NCBI GenBank assembly: GCA_964610385.1
Contig: CAZSXW010000009.1
Coordinates: forward strand, 13,594-77,593
DNA from: CAZBSE01 sp964610385
GTDB taxonomy: Bacteria; Actinomycetota; Humimicrobiia; Humimicrobiales; Humimicrobiaceae
Direction: 5' to 3'
Length of the DNA stretch: 64,000 nt
A program made the translations under genes and the position numbers. Below are positions 1 to 8,415 of this stretch, in pieces; position 1 is the stretch's first letter; each line of letters begins with the position of its first letter. A model generated the notes under the pieces. The model had not been told where the DNA came from, did no database searches, and saw nothing but the letters and a program-made list of their open reading frames with translations.

Positions 1-38
1 CAGAGAATAAACTAAAAGATCTTGTAGATAGAAATTAA
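1..38 (+). CDS. Possible 3' end of a plus-strand gene (partial)
   Basis: Frame 3 is open from the window edge to a TAA at 36-38 and reads ENKLKDLVDRN. It is helix-like and lysine/aspartate-rich, as an ordinary C-terminus would be. Eleven codons are too few to identify a family, and the call rests only on frame and composition. Confidence 0.25.
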   Translation, partial: ENKLKDLVDRN

Positions 39-488
39 AAGAAAATATATGCTTCTTCTTGCTCCCATTCTTGTTGAGATCTTTTATATCTTATTTTCAA
101 AGTCTCATCTTCTATTATAAATTTTAGTTAATATCGTTTCTAAATTTAGTATAGACAAAATACGCCTAAAAATATTTATATCTCCAGATAAATAAAACAA
201 CATTCCTTCTTATCCAACTTTTTATTATAATTTATAGATTCTTTTTTCTAGGCGAGATGTTATTTTTAACATCCCGCCTTTAGGGAGGTGGTCCCTGTTA
301 TATATATTATATGGCAGTAAACTTGACATATAAATTAGTTTATATTGCGAATCTTATTCTTTTATTTCTTAATATAAAATATCATATTAAACAAATTAGG
401 ATACCTTGCTGAAGAAAATTGATTAAAAAAGTCAGCAAGGTATCCTTACATCTTTACTATATTGTTACTATTTATCTTCTATTGAGAA
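39..488. other. AT-rich intergenic region with two hairpins
   Basis: No convincing ORF is present. A 12-bp stem with one mismatch and a TTTT loop lies at 251-278; it lacks a clear T-tract on either strand, so I do not call it a terminator. A second, perfect 15-bp stem lies at 398-446 (listed separately), next to the end of the binding-protein gene. Confidence 0.5.
398..446 (-). terminator. Hairpin downstream of the sugar-binding protein gene
   Basis: Arms 398-412 and 432-446 are a perfect 15-bp inverted repeat around a 19-nt A-rich loop. The hairpin starts 43 bp after the stop of the minus-strand binding-protein gene. The minus-strand sequence after the stem (AATTTG) is only weakly U-rich, so it may be a terminator or a 3'-end stabiliser. 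Confidence 0.45.
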
Positions 489-1622
489 CTATTCTATATC
501 TTCAAACAATTCTGCATATTCCTCAGAATCCCAATTGTCTTTTGTCATAACTGGGGTTACTGCTGGTATGAATTCATCTGGTACTATTCCGCAAGCAATG
601 TAATTATACATAGCTACAATAGCATCAAAACACATCCCAAACGGATTCTGGTCAACGAGTACCCATATCTCTCCGCTCTTCATGTACTGCAGATTTTCAT
701 CAATAAAGTCATTACATACAACTCCTACCTGTCCAGTAAGTCCTGCATCCTTTATAGCTTTTGCTGCACCATAAGGACCTCCTGCATTACAATATATAAT
801 ATCTACATCAGGATTAGCAGTTAATATGTCCTTTGCAACATCATAAGTTACATCAGCACTATCTTTACCTTCCCATTTACCCAGATATTCAATATCCGGA
901 GCATTTTCTTCTAGATATTCTTTATATGTATTACTGCAAAGCTCATGTGGAGATGCGCTGAAAAATCCAGTTATATTTGCTACTTTTCCTTCTCCTCCCA
1001 GTATGTCTATTGTAGCCTGAGCCTGTATACTAGCAAAATCAGGTATATCAGTTCCTACAAAGGATATCCTTTTTGAAGGTACTGAGCTTTCACCCAGCAT
1101 TGTTATAACAGGTATTCCTTGATCAACAGCTTTATCAATGGTAACTTCTGTACCTTCATTAAAAGGTGCAACAACTATTCCGTCATATTGTTCGGCTATA
1201 GCTGTTTCTATGGCATTGATAGCTGTCTCTGCTTTTAAATCAGCACCCATTATCTTATAATCTACAGTACAATTAAAGTTACTGAGATATTCTACTGCAG
1301 CCATTCCACCGTCTTCTATAAAAAACCAGAAAGGATTATTTTTATACTCCAGTGCAACGATCCTTAAAGGTTCCTCTGATAAACATCCAGCTGCAATATG
1401 TCCTCCTTCCGGTACTGGTATATCAGGAACTTCAGCTTCAGCAGTTTCTTCTTCAGCAGCAGTTTCTTCTTCTGCAGCTTCTTCCACTGCTTCTTTTTCA
1501 ATTTCCTCTTCGGTAGCAGCTTCTTCTTCTGCGCCTTCTTCTTTACATCCCGTCAGTGAAAAAACACCGATTATTGATACGCTTAGAAGAACTACTAAAA
1601 TCCATGATAATATTTTTCTCAT
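489..1622 (-). CDS. Sugar ABC transporter substrate-binding lipoprotein (RbsB-like, Peripla_BP_4)
   Basis: This is an extracytoplasmic lipoprotein that should capture a sugar for the RbsC/RbsA-type importer encoded at 3422-5211. The N-terminus is a lipoprotein signal peptide with lipobox LTGC near residue 26. A low-complexity Glu/Ala linker of about 40 residues follows, then a type-1 periplasmic-binding fold (LRIVALEYKNNPFWFFIEDG; DGIVVAPFNEGT; an N-x-D/G-rich hinge). An upstream TTG at 1628 is possible, but ATG at 1622 sits 7 nt after AAAGGA and directly starts the signal peptide. The gene lies downstream of the TIM-barrel gene on the same strand and is probably expressed from the promoter at 2852-2879. 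The ligand cannot be told from sequence; neighbours suggest a (deoxy)hexose or pentose. Confidence 0.9.
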   Translation of the reverse strand: MRKILSWILVVLLSVSIIGVFSLTGCKEEGAEEEAATEEEIEKEAVEEAAEEETAAEEETAEAEVPDIPVPEGGHIAAGCLSEEPLRIVALEYKNNPFWFFIEDGGMAAVEYLSNFNCTVDYKIMGADLKAETAINAIETAIAEQYDGIVVAPFNEGTEVTIDKAVDQGIPVITMLGESSVPSKRISFVGTDIPDFASIQAQATIDILGGEGKVANITGFFSASPHELCSNTYKEYLEENAPDIEYLGKWEGKDSADVTYDVAKDILTANPDVDIIYCNAGGPYGAAKAIKDAGLTGQVGVVCNDFIDENLQYMKSGEIWVLVDQNPFGMCFDAIVAMYNYIACGIVPDEFIPAVTPVMTKDNWDSEEYAELFEDIE

Positions 1623-1732
1623 TCTCAATTCCTTTCTTTAAATATTAGTTTAAATTATCCTATTTTAATAAAACACTTTTTTTGAAGATTAACACCTCCT
1701 ATTCGTCATTATTATGTTCCCTATCATTTTTT

Positions 1733-1746
1733 CTGTATTAATACAG
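1733..1746. repeat. 14-bp perfect palindrome between isomerase and binding-protein genes
   Basis: CTGTATTAATACAG is a perfect palindrome about 110 bp upstream of the binding-protein start, in a 218-bp spacer. It could be a regulator site or an intercistronic mRNA structure. No second copy was noticed in the window. Confidence 0.35.
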
Positions 1747-1840
1747 TTTTTCCTCTATATTTCTTTAATCTTATATTATTTATATTGAAAATAGGTTTTT
1801 TTACTTTTGTTAATGATAGGTTTATTAGTTTATTAAAAGA

Positions 1841-2812
1841 TTACATACTCATTATTTCCGAATCACTTGCATTTAGAATCTCTTCCTGTCTTTCATAAAA
1901 ACAGGATGCAGATTTCTGCACAAGCTCGTCAAGCATTTTAGGATCATGGGTTCCATGCATAGCAGAATATGGGTCACCTCCCGGTCCAAGTGGTTCAGGA
2001 GTACAGAAACAGCTGTCATTATTATAACCAATTATATATAAAGCCATTAAAATTAAATCTAAATCTAAAGAGCCGGATCCCAAAGCTCGCCTATTAGTGT
2101 CCGCCAAATGGAGATCTATCATTATATCTCCATACTCCAGGATTGTTGACGATATATGTTCTTCACCTGATAACATATGATATACATCGCCTGCTATATG
2201 TTTTACACCTGGATGATTAATAGCATCTATAAGTTTCTTTGCTTCAGAAAAAGTATGACAAAAACTTACTTCCTCTGGCCTAACCGGTTCAATTGCTCCC
2301 CTCACTCCATTTTGTACAAAATAATCTCCAACTATATTTATAGTTTCTGCAGCTCTTAGAAAATCATTATCATCATATTTTTTAGGTCTTCCTACAGCAC
2401 CAGGTGCAAATAAAATGTAAGAGCCTCCAACCTCTTTGCATAAGTCAATATTTCTTCTAAAATAATCTATACATCTCTGCCTTACAAATGGATTATTACT
2501 AGCAAATTCCGACTCTGGTGTTACTATCCCACATATTCCAGCAGCTTTTACTCCATAGCTATTCAAGATTTTTAATACTTCTTTCGATTTATATCCTAAG
2601 TCTTTCCCATATCTGTTACCTTTAAGCTCTATATAATTTATATTGTTTTTTGCCAGACGTTCTACTGAAGTTTTGAGCGATTCTGTTCCAAAACCGCCTA
2701 TATTCCATGATAGGTTTAATTTTTTTATATTACTTATTTCTTGTTTTTTACTGTATTCAATAAACTTTTTTTTAACTTCTATGTCCTTTTTTTTAAAATT
2801 TTGCTGTTTCAA
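1841..2812 (-). CDS. Sugar phosphate isomerase/epimerase-type TIM-barrel protein (AP_endonuc_2 fold)
   Basis: The 323-residue protein matches the xylose-isomerase-like TIM-barrel family, whose members isomerise or epimerise sugars using a divalent metal. Recognisable segments are LSWNIGGFGTESL at the start of the barrel, a GGSYILFAPGAVG strand, AIEPVRPEE (metal-ligand Glu), HIAGDVYHML (Asp/His ligands), DLHLADTNR and FCTPEPLGPGGDPY near the end. The start is TTG at 2812 with GGAAG 8 nt upstream; there is no in-frame ATG near it. It is the first gene after the minus-strand promoter at 2852-2879 and sits with the sugar importer and two sugar dehydrogenases. The substrate is unknown; a ketose/3-ketosugar epimerase or isomerase role is inferred. 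Confidence 0.8.
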   Translation of the reverse strand: MKQQNFKKKDIEVKKKFIEYSKKQEISNIKKLNLSWNIGGFGTESLKTSVERLAKNNINYIELKGNRYGKDLGYKSKEVLKILNSYGVKAAGICGIVTPESEFASNNPFVRQRCIDYFRRNIDLCKEVGGSYILFAPGAVGRPKKYDDNDFLRAAETINIVGDYFVQNGVRGAIEPVRPEEVSFCHTFSEAKKLIDAINHPGVKHIAGDVYHMLSGEEHISSTILEYGDIMIDLHLADTNRRALGSGSLDLDLILMALYIIGYNNDSCFCTPEPLGPGGDPYSAMHGTHDPKMLDELVQKSASCFYERQEEILNASDSEIMSM

Positions 2813-2848
2813 TTATTTATCTTCCAATATTTTTATTAATTTTTGCCT

Positions 2849-2880
2849 TATATTTTACACGATTAGCTACTCATGTCAAG
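2849..2880 (-). promoter_or_regulatory. Minus-strand promoter/operator, copy 1 of a 32-bp inverted repeat
   Basis: On the minus strand TTGACA lies at 2879-2874 and TAAAAT at 2857-2852 with a 16-nt spacer, a near-consensus sigma-70-type promoter. The spacer contains the near-palindrome GAGTAGCTAATC (one mismatched pair), likely a repressor operator. All 32 bases are the exact reverse complement of 3169-3200. It would drive the TIM-barrel gene and the binding-protein gene. Confidence 0.75.
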
Positions 2881-3168
2881 TTTTATTTCTATTCTTTTGA
2901 TTTTATCTTTACATTTTTTAAGAATTATTATATTTTACCCTTTCTTAAAGTTATATCCTTATTTTCTTAAATAAAACTTATTCATAATTTTATTTTTAAT
3001 ATTTTTTTTTCTAAATTTATATTTTACTATAAAAATTTTTATATTTTTTAATAATAATTATTTTATTATAATTAAAAGTAATATTATAAATACTTTATAA
3101 TATAAAAAAAAAATTATAATTTTAAATAATCTTTTTCAGATATCTAAAAAATTAAAAAAATAAGGTTT

Positions 3169-3200
3169 CTTGACATGAGTAGCTAATCGTGTAAAATATA
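3169..3200 (+). promoter_or_regulatory. Plus-strand promoter/operator, copy 2 of the 32-bp inverted repeat
   Basis: TTGACA at 3170-3175, a 16-nt spacer, then TAAAAT at 3192-3197; the near-palindrome GAGTAGCTAATC is at 3177-3188. Identical to the element at 2849-2880 in opposite orientation. It would drive the permease, ATPase, dehydrogenase and mutarotase genes. Confidence 0.75.
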
Positions 3201-3421
3201 TTATTAAATTTCCTTTTTAGTAATAAAAGTATTTCACAATTAGACTATTAAAAATGCGAACTTATAAACTTTTTACATAAAAAATAACTTATATAAATCC
3301 AAGGCTTTAATAATTCTAATTATAATTTAGTTTTAAATGTTTAAAAATTCCTTATTAATAGACTTATATGTAAAAAAATATTAAATTAATAAAGTAATAC
3401 AATTTCTTTTTGGAGGAAATT

Positions 3422-4393
3422 ATGTCAGATAATAACAAGTGGAAACGCTCATTAATAACTAGAAAATATGGAAAAGCATTACAGAAATATGCTATTATAA
3501 TTGTCTTGTTAGTAATGTGTACTTTTCTTGCATTAGCAAATCCATATTTTCTTACATTATCAAATATTATTAATGTTTTAAGACAGATTTCAGTAATAGC
3601 AATTATAGCAGTAGGAGTTTCTTTTGTTATTATAACAGGTGGTATTGATCTTTCACCAGGTTCCGCAATGGCTCTAGGTGGAGTTTTAGTTGCATGGTTT
3701 GCTAGTGTAGGCGTCCCCTCATGGTTGAGTGTGTTTATAACAATGTTAATAGGATTATTATGTGGTTATCTTATCGGTTTAATAATAGTTAAGACAGGGA
3801 TTAATGCATTTATTACAACGCTTGCGATGTTGAATATATTCAGAGGGTCTGCACTTCTAATTACAGAAGGGGCACCTATAACCTTTAGAACACCTGCTTC
3901 TTATTTAGGCGGAGGATATATAGGGATATTACCGTTTTCAATAATACTCATGTTTGCAATAGCAATATTGGGCCAGATTCTTGCATCAAAGACAATCTAT
4001 GGACGAAAAATATATGCTGTTGGTAACAATGCATTATCTGCAAGAATGTCAGGAATTAAAGTACATTTAGTAAAATATTCCGTTCATGCTTTAGCTACCT
4101 GCCTTTGCTTCTTCGCAGGCATAGTAACTGCAGGAAAGTTGCTTACAGCAGACCCTTCTGTCGGAGTATTAATGGAATTGGATGCTATAGCTGCTGCTGT
4201 AATAGGTGGTGTTAGTCTACGGGGTGGCAGAGGTTCAATAATTACAGTATTAATTGGTGCTGCAATAATGGGTGTGATGAGGAATGGATTCGTATTATTA
4301 GGAATATCAGCTTATATGCAGATCGTTGCTATAGGTTTAATAGTACTTGTGGCTGTGGGTATCGATAACATTGGTAAGAAGAAGGAATTATAA
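3422..4393 (+). CDS. Sugar ABC transporter permease (RbsC-like, BPD_transp_2)
   Basis: This integral membrane permease belongs to the ribose/xylose/autoinducer-2 importer class. About 9-10 hydrophobic helices are visible, and the family motif GGIDLSPGS is present around residue 77 with the cytoplasmic-loop segment YAVGNNALSARMSGI near residue 200. The in-frame TTG at 3410 overlaps the ribosome-binding site; GGAGG at 3412-3416 followed 5 nt later by ATG at 3422 makes ATG the likely start (323 aa, normal for the family). It works with the single-domain ATPase that follows and the binding protein at 489-1622. Confidence 0.93.
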   Translation: MSDNNKWKRSLITRKYGKALQKYAIIIVLLVMCTFLALANPYFLTLSNIINVLRQISVIAIIAVGVSFVIITGGIDLSPGSAMALGGVLVAWFASVGVPSWLSVFITMLIGLLCGYLIGLIIVKTGINAFITTLAMLNIFRGSALLITEGAPITFRTPASYLGGGYIGILPFSIILMFAIAILGQILASKTIYGRKIYAVGNNALSARMSGIKVHLVKYSVHALATCLCFFAGIVTAGKLLTADPSVGVLMELDAIAAAVIGGVSLRGGRGSIITVLIGAAIMGVMRNGFVLLGISAYMQIVAIGLIVLVAVGIDNIGKKKEL

Positions 4394-4446
4394 TTATCCT
4401 AAGAGAGATTGTTTATATAATAAACTTTATCTAGATAGGAGTAAAA

Positions 4447-5211
4447 ATGAACAATAGAGCTGTGACATTAGAAACTAAAAATTTATGTAAATTCTTTGGT
4501 GGAGTAAAAGCTATTAATAATATTAATATGCATGTATATAAATCTGAGATTTTAGCAATTGTCGGAGATAATGGTGCAGGAAAATCAACTTTAATAAAAG
4601 TAATATCCGGTTTTCATAAGAGAAACAGTGGAGAAATATTTATAGAGGGTAAAAAAGTAGAGGTCGATGACCCTAATGTAGCTAAAAAGAACGGCGTTGA
4701 AACTGTATATCAAGGAGAAGGATTGATTACAGTTTTTAATGCTGCAGGAAATTTGTTTCTCGGTAGAGAAAAGATACGTGAAAATCTACTTGGAAAGTTA
4801 TTTAAATTTCTAGATGAAAAATATATGGAAAAAGAAACAGAGAAACTCCTCAAGAAAGTGAGCATAGAACTAAAAGATATTAAAGAAGAGCTTGGCAATC
4901 TTTCAGGGGGACAAAGGCAAGCAGTACTTGTAGGAAGAGCTGTTTATTGGGGAGGAAAGATATTGATATTTGATGAACCAACAAACAATCTCAGTGTAAA
5001 GCAGCAGAAAAAAGTTATTGAACTAATAAAGAATATAAGAAAGCATTATGGTGTCTCTGTAATTGTTATCAGCCACAATATAGAACACGTTTACGAACTA
5101 GCAGACAGAATAATTGTGCTTAGAAATGGAATTAAAGTTGCTGAAAGAATTAAGAAAGATACAACTACTAGCGAAATAGTACATCTGATAACAGGTGCTA
5201 TCAAGGCTTAA
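4447..5211 (+). CDS. Sugar ABC transporter ATP-binding protein (single-domain, FrcA/RbsA-like)
   Basis: ATPase of the importer encoded around it. Walker A is GDNGAGKST (near residue 40), the signature is LSGGQRQA (near residue 157), Walker B is ILIFDEPT followed by the D-loop, and the H-loop is VISHN. At 254 aa it has one nucleotide-binding domain, whereas RbsA/XylG proteins usually carry two in tandem (~500 aa); it probably acts as a homodimer, as in FrcA-type systems. It starts 53 bp after the permease with GGAG upstream of the ATG. Confidence 0.92.
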   Translation: MNNRAVTLETKNLCKFFGGVKAINNINMHVYKSEILAIVGDNGAGKSTLIKVISGFHKRNSGEIFIEGKKVEVDDPNVAKKNGVETVYQGEGLITVFNAAGNLFLGREKIRENLLGKLFKFLDEKYMEKETEKLLKKVSIELKDIKEELGNLSGGQRQAVLVGRAVYWGGKILIFDEPTNNLSVKQQKKVIELIKNIRKHYGVSVIVISHNIEHVYELADRIIVLRNGIKVAERIKKDTTTSEIVHLITGAIKA

Positions 5212-5339
5212 TTTTTTAAGTGATTTTAATATTTATTTTAAAAAAAATTTCTTTTTAAATTAATAAATTTTAAAAGATCAGCTAAGAAATAAAAAAATAT
5301 ATTTAAAATAAAGTATTATAAATTAAATAAAGGAAATAA

Positions 5340-6407
5340 ATGTTAAAGGTAAGACTAAAGAGACCAGGCAAGTTTGTTTACGAAGAATGTGAACCTCCAA
5401 AATTAAAAAAAGGTGAAGCTATTATCAAAGTTGCAGCATCTGGTATTTGCGGTTCTGACATACATGCTTATGAGGGAAAATTACTTCAAGTTGTTCCAGG
5501 CCATGAATTTGGTGGAATAATAGAAGAAATAAATGAAGAAGATTCAGAATTTAAAACTGGTATGAAAGTAGTCATTAATCCTTCAATATCCTGCGGGAAG
5601 TGTTTTTACTGCAAACGTTCACTTGAATATCAATGCGATAATAGAAAAATGATAGGTGATGATCTCGAGGGTTCAATGAAGGAAAAAATATCTGTCCCCA
5701 TAAGTAATATTTATAAATTACCTGATTCATTTGATCTAGACTACTCCCCCTTAATTGAGCCAACTGCTATATGCGTTCATGCAATAGGCTTAACAAAGAT
5801 AGAAAATAACAATGTGTTAATAATAGGTACAGGTTCAATAGGTTTATTAATGCAACGCGTATGTAAATTAAAGAACAATAGAATAATAACAACATATCGC
5901 AGACCATTTACTGAAGAAATTTCACAAATGCTTGTAGCAGACTACGCAATCAATATCAAATCAGAAAAGAAACTAAATGATACCAAATTAGAAAAGAAAC
6001 TATATGATATCAAAGAATCTTTAGGAAAAGAAAGTGATAATGATGATATTAAAAAATTTTTAGGGAAAGAAAAGATTGATGTGATCATCGATTGTGTTGG
6101 AGCAAAAGAGACAATAGAGTTTTCTATTGATACAGTTAGAAAAAGTGGTAAAGTACTTCTAGTCGGAGCCCCCTTTGATAGTGAAATAAACGAAGAATAT
6201 CTCTTAAAATTAATTGTTAAAGAAATCCGCTTTCTTACCACTTATTTATATACTTACTCTGAATTTGGAAAAGCAAGAGATTATGTAGTAAATAACATCA
6301 TAGATGTAAAGCCGCTTGCATCAAAATTTTTTCCTTTGAATCAGGCCAACGAGGCTTATGAATATAAGATGAAAAATAGAGTAGCAAAGGTAATCTTTAA
6401 AGTATAA
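5340..6407 (+). CDS. Zinc-dependent medium-chain sugar/polyol dehydrogenase
   Basis: Medium-chain dehydrogenase of the threonine/sorbitol dehydrogenase type, expected to oxidise a sugar or polyol hydroxyl with NAD(P). The catalytic zinc site is visible as GICGSD and GHEFGG, and the structural zinc lobe as CGKCFYCKRSLEYQC. The Rossmann motif is IGTGSIG near residue 163. An unusual lysine/glutamate-rich stretch at about residues 207-245 contains an in-frame duplication of nine codons (5958-6011) inside the coenzyme-binding domain. ATG at 5340 has AAAGGA upstream. The two dehydrogenases in tandem suggest successive or alternative oxidation of the imported sugar; the exact substrate is not deducible. 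Confidence 0.88.
   Translation: MLKVRLKRPGKFVYEECEPPKLKKGEAIIKVAASGICGSDIHAYEGKLLQVVPGHEFGGIIEEINEEDSEFKTGMKVVINPSISCGKCFYCKRSLEYQCDNRKMIGDDLEGSMKEKISVPISNIYKLPDSFDLDYSPLIEPTAICVHAIGLTKIENNNVLIIGTGSIGLLMQRVCKLKNNRIITTYRRPFTEEISQMLVADYAINIKSEKKLNDTKLEKKLYDIKESLGKESDNDDIKKFLGKEKIDVIIDCVGAKETIEFSIDTVRKSGKVLLVGAPFDSEINEEYLLKLIVKEIRFLTTYLYTYSEFGKARDYVVNNIIDVKPLASKFFPLNQANEAYEYKMKNRVAKVIFKV
5958..6011 (+). repeat. 27-bp in-frame tandem duplication in the dehydrogenase gene
   Basis: Two imperfect 27-bp units, 5958-5984 and 5985-6011, encode K-[SL]-E-K-K-L-[NY]-D-[TI] twice (residues 207-215 and 216-224). Only four bases differ, which points to a fairly recent duplication. The following codons repeat a looser version of the same charged pattern. 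Confidence 0.7.
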
Positions 6408-6496
6408 AGTCTGTTTTTTAACTGCTAGAAAAATATATATTTTTAAATGTAAATATTAATAATATCAAATCTTTAGACTGAAGAAAGGGAATACAA

Positions 6497-7588
6497 ATGA
6501 AAGCTATCAGATGTACTGGAAATAGTAAATTAAAAATTGTAGAAATACCAATTCCTGGGATTAAGCCAGATCAGGTTTTAGTTAGAGTAAAAGTTTCTGG
6601 AATTTGCGGAAGTGATATTCACCGCTACAGAAGATCTTATCCTGAGCTGAATCCAGAAACTAATGAAATAGTTGTAACAGGCCATGAACCTTCAGGCATA
6701 GTAGAGAAGATAGGCTCCTGTGTAAATAATGTAAAAGTCGGTGACAGAGTAGCAGTATATCATAAATTTGGTTGTGGAAAGTGCAAATTTTGTTTAGAAG
6801 GAAAATCTTATTTATGTAAAGAAGTCAAAGCACTAGCAGGCCCCATCGATGGCTCATGTGCAGAATACATATATACAGATAGTGTCAACTGTTTAAAATT
6901 ACCTGACGATTTTACATTTGAAGATGGTGCAGTTCTTATGTGCGGTGGAGGTACAGGATATAATGCAGTTAAAAAAATGCAGGTATCTGGAGCAGACACG
7001 GTAATTATTCACGGATTAGGTCCTGTTGGACTCTGTTCATTGATTTTTGCAAAAGCATTTGGAGCTAAAACAATTGCAGTAGATCCGAATGACAATAGAT
7101 TAAAGCTAGCAAAACATTGGGGCGCCGATTATGTCATTAACTGCAGTAATGATGTAATGGAAGAAAATATATATAATCTTTGGGAAAATTTCTGGATTCC
7201 TGCAATGTCTTCGATAAAAAAGGTTAATGAAATAACAAAAGGCCAGGGCGCAACAGTTGCTATAATAGCTACCCCTAATATACAGGCTAGAATAAATGGC
7301 ATCTTTTCAGTCGCTAAAAGGGGAAGAATCTCCACAATAGGCATGACTGGAAAGGGAGTAAGTGAGGATTTACAGCAAGCTTTCAATTCAATAGCGTTTC
7401 GTGAACTTAAAGTCTTTGGTGTTAACGTTTTCCCGATAACAGATTACTTTGAGATAATTGATTTATTAAGGAAGAACTCGATTTCAATTGGGAAAACTAT
7501 TACTCATAAATTTCCGATAGATGCGGGTAAAGAAGCTTTTGAATTGGCAGATTCTCAGACTGTTGGTAAAGTAGCTATAGTTTTTTAA
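6497..7588 (+). CDS. Zinc-dependent alcohol/sugar dehydrogenase (threonine/sorbitol dehydrogenase-like)
   Basis: A second medium-chain dehydrogenase, 363 aa. Catalytic zinc residues appear in GICGSDIHRY and GHEPSG, and the structural zinc cysteines in GCGKCKFCLEGKSYLC. The NAD(P)-binding motif is GLGPVG around residue 174, with an acidic residue in AVDPNDNR at the end of the second strand, favouring NAD over NADP. ATG is preceded by AAAGGGAA. It is clearly a paralogue of, but well diverged from, the dehydrogenase at 5340-6407. It may oxidise a hexose or deoxyhexose; specificity cannot be assigned. Confidence 0.88.
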   Translation: MKAIRCTGNSKLKIVEIPIPGIKPDQVLVRVKVSGICGSDIHRYRRSYPELNPETNEIVVTGHEPSGIVEKIGSCVNNVKVGDRVAVYHKFGCGKCKFCLEGKSYLCKEVKALAGPIDGSCAEYIYTDSVNCLKLPDDFTFEDGAVLMCGGGTGYNAVKKMQVSGADTVIIHGLGPVGLCSLIFAKAFGAKTIAVDPNDNRLKLAKHWGADYVINCSNDVMEENIYNLWENFWIPAMSSIKKVNEITKGQGATVAIIATPNIQARINGIFSVAKRGRISTIGMTGKGVSEDLQQAFNSIAFRELKVFGVNVFPITDYFEIIDLLRKNSISIGKTITHKFPIDAGKEAFELADSQTVGKVAIVF

Positions 7589-7724
7589 AAGATGCTTGAA
7601 ATCAATAATCGAAAAATTTATAACTTTAATCATAGAAATCCTATAATTAAATAAATATTTATCATCCGGTTTTTAAAAAGACGTTAAAATTTTTAAAAAA
7701 GTCATAAAAGAAAGGAGAAAGTGA

Positions 7725-8048
7725 ATGGTTAGAGTAGGAATATTGTACAAACTGAAACCAGGCTGCATAGAAGAGTATAGATATGTACATGATAGAGTCT
7801 GGCCTGAGCAGGAAAATGCAGTGAAAAAGGCTGGTGTAAAAAATTATACTTTATTTTTTGATACGGTAGAAGAGACACTTTTTGGTTATCTTGAAACAGA
7901 TGATTTTAAAAAGGTAATGAAAGTACTGAACGGTGAGAAAGTAAATACCTACTGGAGTAACGTAATGGATAGATATTTTGAAAAAGAAGATAAGTTAAAA
8001 GAAGGTCTGGAATTTAAAGAACTTGAAGAGATACACCATATAGATTAA
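7725..8048 (+). CDS. L-rhamnose mutarotase family protein (RhaM/DUF718)
   Basis: Members interconvert the alpha and beta anomers of L-rhamnose or related sugars. The 107-residue protein shows the family layout: a hydrophobic first strand (VGILYKLKPG), the EEYRYVHDRVWPE helix carrying the His and Trp-Pro pair, NYTLFFD, and a C-terminal WSNVMDRYF followed by ELEEIHHID. AGGAGA lies 6-8 nt before the ATG. It is followed 34 bp later by a diverged paralogue. A mutarotase next to dehydrogenases fits anomer-specific sugar oxidation. Confidence 0.88.
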   Translation: MVRVGILYKLKPGCIEEYRYVHDRVWPEQENAVKKAGVKNYTLFFDTVEETLFGYLETDDFKKVMKVLNGEKVNTYWSNVMDRYFEKEDKLKEGLEFKELEEIHHID

Positions 8049-8082
8049 TTTAAAAAAGTATTATTAATAAAAGTAATAGGAA

Positions 8083-8415
8083 ATGAGTAAAATGAAAAGA
8101 ATATCTGCAGTTTTTAAGGTCAAACCAGAACTTATAGAAGAATATAAAAAAATTCATAGTAATATTTGGCCGGAAATAAAAGATATAGAAAAAAAGGCAG
8201 GATTTAATAATTTCTCGATGTTTTATAGGGAAAATGGAACAGTTTACACCTACATGGAAATTAAAGGTGATTTTGATAAAGTAATGGAAAAACTGTCTAA
8301 AAGTGATGTGCATAAAAAATGGCTAAATATGCTTGATAGATTTTATATTAAGAAAGAAAAAAATACACCCGGGGCAGAAATAAGATTGTTAGAGGAAGTT
8401 TATCATATAGATTAG
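8083..8415 (+). CDS. L-rhamnose mutarotase family protein, second copy
   Basis: A paralogue of the preceding gene with the same plan: ISAVFKVKPELIEEYKKIH, the NIWPE motif, NFSMFYR, KKWLNMLDRF and the C-terminal LLEEVYHID. It is 110 aa. An upstream GGAAATGAG could serve as ribosome-binding site, and the ATG at 8092 (MKR) is an alternative start. Two mutarotases in tandem suggest that either two sugars are handled or the pair forms a heteromer; sequence does not decide. Confidence 0.85.
   Translation: MSKMKRISAVFKVKPELIEEYKKIHSNIWPEIKDIEKKAGFNNFSMFYRENGTVYTYMEIKGDFDKVMEKLSKSDVHKKWLNMLDRFYIKKEKNTPGAEIRLLEEVYHID

Larger units (their letters stand above)
2813..3421. other. Very AT-rich divergent regulatory region
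   Basis: About 600 bp without a gene separate the TIM-barrel gene (-) from the permease gene (+). The region carries two perfect inverted copies of a 32-bp promoter/operator (2849-2880 and 3169-3200). The ~290 bp between them is almost entirely A/T. The plus-strand transcript would have a leader of over 200 nt before the permease. Confidence 0.8.

Noticed and set aside
251..278. 12-bp hairpin considered as a terminator
   Set aside because: One mismatch and no T-tract following on either strand, and no gene ends near enough on the plus strand.
1694..1701. Strong AGGAGGTG on the minus strand in a spacer
   Set aside because: No start codon at a suitable distance opens a frame of useful length; the one GTG frame stops after eleven codons.
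2643..2900. Plus-strand frame of 85 codons over the start of the TIM-barrel gene
   Set aside because: Phenylalanine/serine-rich translation typical of reverse-complemented A-rich coding DNA; it overlaps the gene start and the promoter at 2849-2880.
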